Origin: Isoetes taiwanensis
Taxonomy: Eukaryota > Streptophyta > Lycopodiopsida > Isoetales > Isoetaceae
Assembly (NCBI GenBank): GCA_021234155.1
Contig: JAJEKV010000008.1
Coordinates: 4,697,086 to 4,761,085 of the forward strand
Reading direction: 5' to 3'
DNA: 64,000 nt
Of the stretch, positions 59,930 through 64,000 are shown one piece after another. The position numbers were made by a program, and so were the translations under genes. Under the pieces are notes generated by a model that worked only from the letters and a program-made list of their open reading frames with translations, had not been told where the DNA came from and searched no databases. Position 1 is the first letter of the stretch; every line of letters begins with the position of its first letter.

Positions 59930-61420
59930 CTCGAGGAAGCAATTGAATCAGAAAGGCAAACGTATGAACATTCTAGAAAATAAAATTGCAAAGGTAGCTT
60001 CATATTGCATTCATCGAGTTGATGGTGTTCATCTAAATCCACAGCTTCAAACCCTGCCCGAAGGAATGCTTTAGCCAAGGCAATATATAAGAAGAGGACG
60101 ATGGAACTGATATGAGAAGAATTTGGTCAGAAAGAACTCGATGAATATCAAGCTGAGAGTGAATGAATTTTGGTTTGAGGTACGTGAGTCGTAGTTATAT
60201 ATTTTATGGTTTTGTGATTTTATAAGATTGTCTAGGATTATGTGATATTGTGTTGTGCTAAGAAATCTGAAAATAAGCAATTGCATATAGATTATAACCT
60301 GTTTTTAACCTCCTTTCTGCAGGAAATAATATAAGATCATGAACCTGTCCAAATGTTTTGGTTCTGGATTTTGTGCAAGTGTTCTTCATTAGAGGTTGTG
60401 CAAGCATGAAAGCATTTTGATGCCTTATGTCACAAATGATTTTTTCTAATAAAGATTTATTCGTATTGTGACCCAGGAATCACTAATGTGTGTATCAGAT
60501 TGTAATAGGAATCAGGTTGTAATAGGAATCACTAATTTGTGTATCAATATACCCTGATATGTGCTACACATGTAACGATCCTTTTTAGAGCTTAAGCCCA
60601 CAAAAGCAAATAGCTGCATTAATTAGAGTTAAGGGTTTCAATAGCGGCGTCATTCGTGTTTTTCATTCTTTTCTTCTTTGGAGCATTGAGCAGTTTTCAA
60701 TTCAAAATCGTTTATTTGAATTTGAATTCCTGAGTTGGAACCTAATTACCACCTAATGGAATCATGTATTGGAAGTTATCGTTTATCCAACCGGAAATTT
60801 TAGCCACGTAGGTAACTTCCATTGCCAATAGTGGAATCTCACCCTTAGTTTACGTATATAGGAATCATCTGTTGCTTCAAATTTCGGGGTGGAAGCAGTG
60901 CCGACGCAATATTCTATTTTGTGATGTTGAGGTTTGTTATAGGGTAAGCTAACCGGGTTAGCTTTAGTTTACGATATCTGAGGAAGCACTTTGCTTCAAA
61001 TGGGGGGAAGGCGGTGCCCGGCGTGTGAAGCGAAGGCGCTGGCGACACTCGCAATTGAAGCAGCAGGTGATTCTTGCAACGTGAAGTTGGGGTAAAAGAA
61101 ATTCAAGCCTGTGCAAATACTCATAATGATAGATGAAACACTCATAATGCAGGGTGAAACATGCGAGATGCTGGGTGAGTGGCGGAAGCACCGGAGTAAA
61201 ACGCAGAGGAAATCCGTCGGCGACGCTCATCATTTTGCTTAACATTCACTAAAGAAGATTGGCCACGTGGCGCAATGTGGTTGGTTGTGTGGCCTGAATT
61301 TGTTTTACCCGAACTTCACATTATGTATCAGAGGTTTTGTGAGGCTATTTGTCATTCTGGTTCAAAGATCTTGCAAGAACGCATTCCTACTTGCCGTGAC
61401 GTTAATAAAATCACATTCGG
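59930..61420. other. 3' flank of Harbinger copy 3, no gene
   Basis: Collinear with 45591-47263 (after copy 1) and 48500-49560 (after copy 2). It contains the worn foldback at about 60965-61075 and ends at CACATTCGGG, where the satellite starts. No coding region is supported. Confidence 0.6.
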
Positions 61421-64000
61421 GTCTAGGGTTTATGAAATCATAAAGCCGCGCCACACAGTAGAACAACCATTAACAACACCGCCAACCAGGCGAGGGCTAG
61501 CCTAGGACTGGCGGGTGCATATAGCTTTGTTGCACCTAGGACTTGAACCCTCGTCTATGACAAAGGGTAGTACCTTAGGCAGGTTCTTGTAACCACAAAA
61601 CCTCAAGCCGGAGGTGATAATGGCATGTATACTCCATGCCCTTTGTCCACTTGGGAACCATGGGCTTGAACAACCGGGCTTACCCATTACATGTGGTGCG
61701 TGTTGCCCACGCTCTACTAGGGGGCGGACGGAGGGCCTTTCCCCGCCCGGGCAAGCACATTTAGTGCTAAGGGTTTATGAAATCATAAAGCCGGCGCCAC
61801 CTGATAGAACAACCATTAGCAACACCGCCATAGCGAGGGCTAATAGGACTAGCGGGTGCATATAGCACTATTGCACCTAGGACTTGAACCCGATCTATGA
61901 CAAAGGGTAGTACCTTAGGCGAGGTTCTTGTAACCACAAAACCTCAAGCCGGGAGGTGATAATGGCATGTATACTCCATGCCCTTTTGTCCACTTGGGAA
62001 CCATGGGCGGAGCAACTGGGCTTACCCATTACATGTGGTGCGTGTCGCCACGCTCTACTAGGGCGGACGGGGACGGCACATTTCTAAGGGTTTATGAAAT
62101 CATAAAGCCGCGCCACACAGTAGAACAACCATTGAGCAACACCGTCAATGGGAGGGGCTAGCGGGTGCATATAGCATTGTTGCACCTAGGACTTGAACCC
62201 TCGTCCATGACAAAGGGTAGTACCTTAGGCAGGTTCTTGTAACCACAAAACCTCAAGCGGAGGTGGTAATGGCATGTATACTCCATGCCCTTTTGTCCAC
62301 TTGGGAACTGGGAACAACTGGGCTTACCCATTACATGTGGTGCGTGTCGCCACGCCTACTAGGGTGGACGGGAGGGCCTTTCCCGCGCCGGGCGGCACAT
62401 TTCTAAGGGTTTATGAAATCATAAGGCCGCCACCTGAGAGAACAACCATTAAGCAACACCGCCAGCTTGAGTGAGGGCTAGCCTAGGACTAGCGGGTGCA
62501 TATAGCCTTTGTTGCACCTAGGACTTGAACCCTCGTCTATGACAAAGGGTAGTACCTTAGGCGGTTCTTATAACCACAAAACCTCAAGCTAGGAGGTGGT
62601 AATGGCATGTATACTCCATGCCCTTTTGTCCACTTGGGAACCATGGGCGAACAATGGGCTTACCCATTACATGGTGCGTGTCGCCACGCGCATCTACTAG
62701 GGGCTGACGGGGAGGGCCTTTCCCATGAGGCGCACATTTCTAAGGGTTTAGGAAATCATAAAGGAGGGCCACCGCCCATGGACCCGGGCAAGCACATTTC
62801 TAAGGGTTTAGGAAATCATAAAGCAGCGCCACCGCGAGAGAACAACCATTAAGCAACACCGCTAAGCGGGCGGGCTAGCCTTAGGACTAGCGGGTGCATA
62901 TAGCCTTTGCACCTAGGACTTGAACCCTCGTCTATAACAAAGGGTAGTACCTTAGGCGTGTTCTTGTAACCACAAAACCTCAAGCCGTGAAGTGGTAATG
63001 GCATGTATACTCCATGCCCTTTTGTCCACTTGGGAACCATGGGCAACCATTAAGTGCGTGTCGCCACGCTCTACTAGGGGACGGGGAGGGCCTTTCCCAC
63101 CGGGCACGGTACATTTAGTGCTAAGGGTTTTATGAAATCATAAAGCCAGCGCCACACAAAATAGAACAACCATTAAGCAACATCGCTAGCGGCGGGGCTA
63201 GCCTAGGACTAAGCGGGTGCATATAGCAGCATTTGCACCTAGGACTTGAACCCTCGTCTATGACAAAGGGTATTACCTTAGGCGGTTCTTGTAACCACAA
63301 AACCTCAAGCCCGGGAGGTGGTAATGGCATGTATACTCCATGCCCTTTTGTCCACTTGGGAACCATGGGCGAGCAACCGGCTTACCCATTACATGTGGTG
63401 CGTGTTGCCACGCTCTACTAGGGCGGGCGAGGAGGGCCTTTCCCGCGCCAGGATGGCACATTTAGTGCTAAGGGTTTATGAAATCATAAAGAACAAAAGG
63501 GCTAGCCTGGGACCACCTAGGACTAGCGGGTTTAGGGTTTTAACAGGGTTCAGGTTGGGGTTTGGGGGTTGAGGGTTTATGAAATCATAAAGCCATCAAG
63601 AACAACCATTAAGCAACACCGCTTGGGGGGGGCTAGCCTAGGACTAAGCGGGTGCATATAACCGCTGTTGCACCTAGGACTTGAACCCTCGCCTATGACA
63701 AAGGGTATTACCTTAGGCGGGGTTCTTGTAACCACAAAACCTCAAATGGAGGTGGTAATGGCATGTATACTCCATGCCCTTTTGTCCACTTGGGAACCAT
63801 GGGCGAGTAAGCTCTACTAGGCGGACGGGGAGGGCTTACCCATTACATGTTGTGCGTTTTTGCCACCATTAAGCTCTACTAGTATGGGGCGAGGAGGGCC
63901 TTTCCCACGGATAGGACGACACATTGCTAAGGGTTTATGAAATCATAAAGCCGCTCCATGCCCTTTTGATAGAACAACCATTAAGCAACACCGCCATTAA
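61421..64000 (-). repeat. Tandem satellite with tRNA-like B box, about 320-350-bp units
   Basis: About eight units start with GGGTTTATGAAATCATAAAG (for example 61428, 61768, 62089, 62408, 62807, 63125, 63473 and 63928). Each holds GGTTCAAGTCC on the minus strand (close to the Pol III B box GGTTCGANTCC) about 40 bases downstream of TGCCTAAGGTACTACC, a weak A-box candidate, and a conserved GGCATGTATACTCCATGCCC segment. Two short intervals (60 and 99 bases) are partial units. Copies differ mainly by small indels in GC-rich parts. The array runs off the right edge. It is probably derived from a tRNA-related SINE. A degenerate TTTAGGG-like stretch is at about 63528-63575. Confidence 0.75.

Larger units (their letters stand above)
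44640..61420 (+). mobile_element. Tandem Harbinger-derived array (three units), interrupted once
   Basis: Three transposase copies share not only coding sequence but also long 3' flanks: TTGTGCAAGTGTTC, TGTAACGATCCTTTTTAGAG, then CATTCGTGTTTTCATTC and the junction word GATGTTGAGGTTTGTTATAG. The copy 1 flank runs to 47263. The copy 3 flank (60909-61420) matches it up to CACATTCGGG and is then replaced by the satellite. The copy 2 flank is cut at 49615. The units therefore arose by duplication of a roughly 2.9-kb segment, not by separate transpositions. Confidence 0.75.

Noticed and set aside
61500-61620. A functional tRNA gene
   Set aside because: The B box is good but the T stem pairs poorly and no convincing acceptor or anticodon stems can be drawn.
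61421-64000. CRISPR array or protein-coding repeat
   Set aside because: Units of over 300 bases with conserved interiors and no spacer pattern; open frames differ from unit to unit. The Pol III B box and plant context fit a satellite.

Overview
The window looks like nuclear DNA from a land plant. Interstitial telomere repeats are of the plant TTTAGGG type, host exons are separated by GT-AG introns of about 0.1 to 1 kb or more, and most of the rest is plant-type transposon debris (Ty3/gypsy, Ty1/copia, LINE, PIF/Harbinger). An endonuclease-deficient Penelope-like element next to telomere repeats would fit a non-seed plant such as a lycophyte or fern, but the species is an inference and I cannot fix it.

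Layout. Positions 1-8314 hold an unassigned stretch and a decayed Ty3/gypsy element on the minus strand. Positions 8315-9900 hold an unrecognised lysine-rich ORF and a minisatellite open in several frames. Positions 10430-16440 are long G+A-only tracts, one block of which is duplicated. Positions 16500-18940 hold weak coding traces. Positions 19040-24050 hold a second gypsy pol fragment, a copia fragment in the opposite direction and an array of LTR-like repeats. Positions 27600-39940 hold the only convincing host genes: a WD40 gene and an acidic/basic-domain gene (possibly one gene), both on the minus strand, with TE fragments in the introns. Positions 40000-61420 are a PIF/Harbinger neighbourhood: a Myb/SANT-like ORF and three transposase copies in tandem. 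Positions 61421-64000 are a tandem array with a tRNA-like B box in each unit.

The highlight is 49960-59675. The third Harbinger transposase copy is interrupted by a block made of TTTAGGG repeats, a 9.5-kb Penelope-like retroelement on the minus strand (ORF1, reverse transcriptase, no GIY-YIG endonuclease, a 3' hammerhead ribozyme motif and a partial 5' copy of the same terminal sequence), then TTTAGGG repeats again. About 39 bp of the transposase is missing at the break. The orientation is what is expected if the G-rich telomeric 3' end primed reverse transcription of the element. The arrangement reads as a chromosome break healed by telomere addition, extended by a telomere-specific retroelement, capped again and rejoined.

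Nested inside that element are copies of a separate plus-strand element with a conserved branched RNA fold. The two long copies show compensatory changes, and their wobble pairs are only compatible with transcription of the plus strand.
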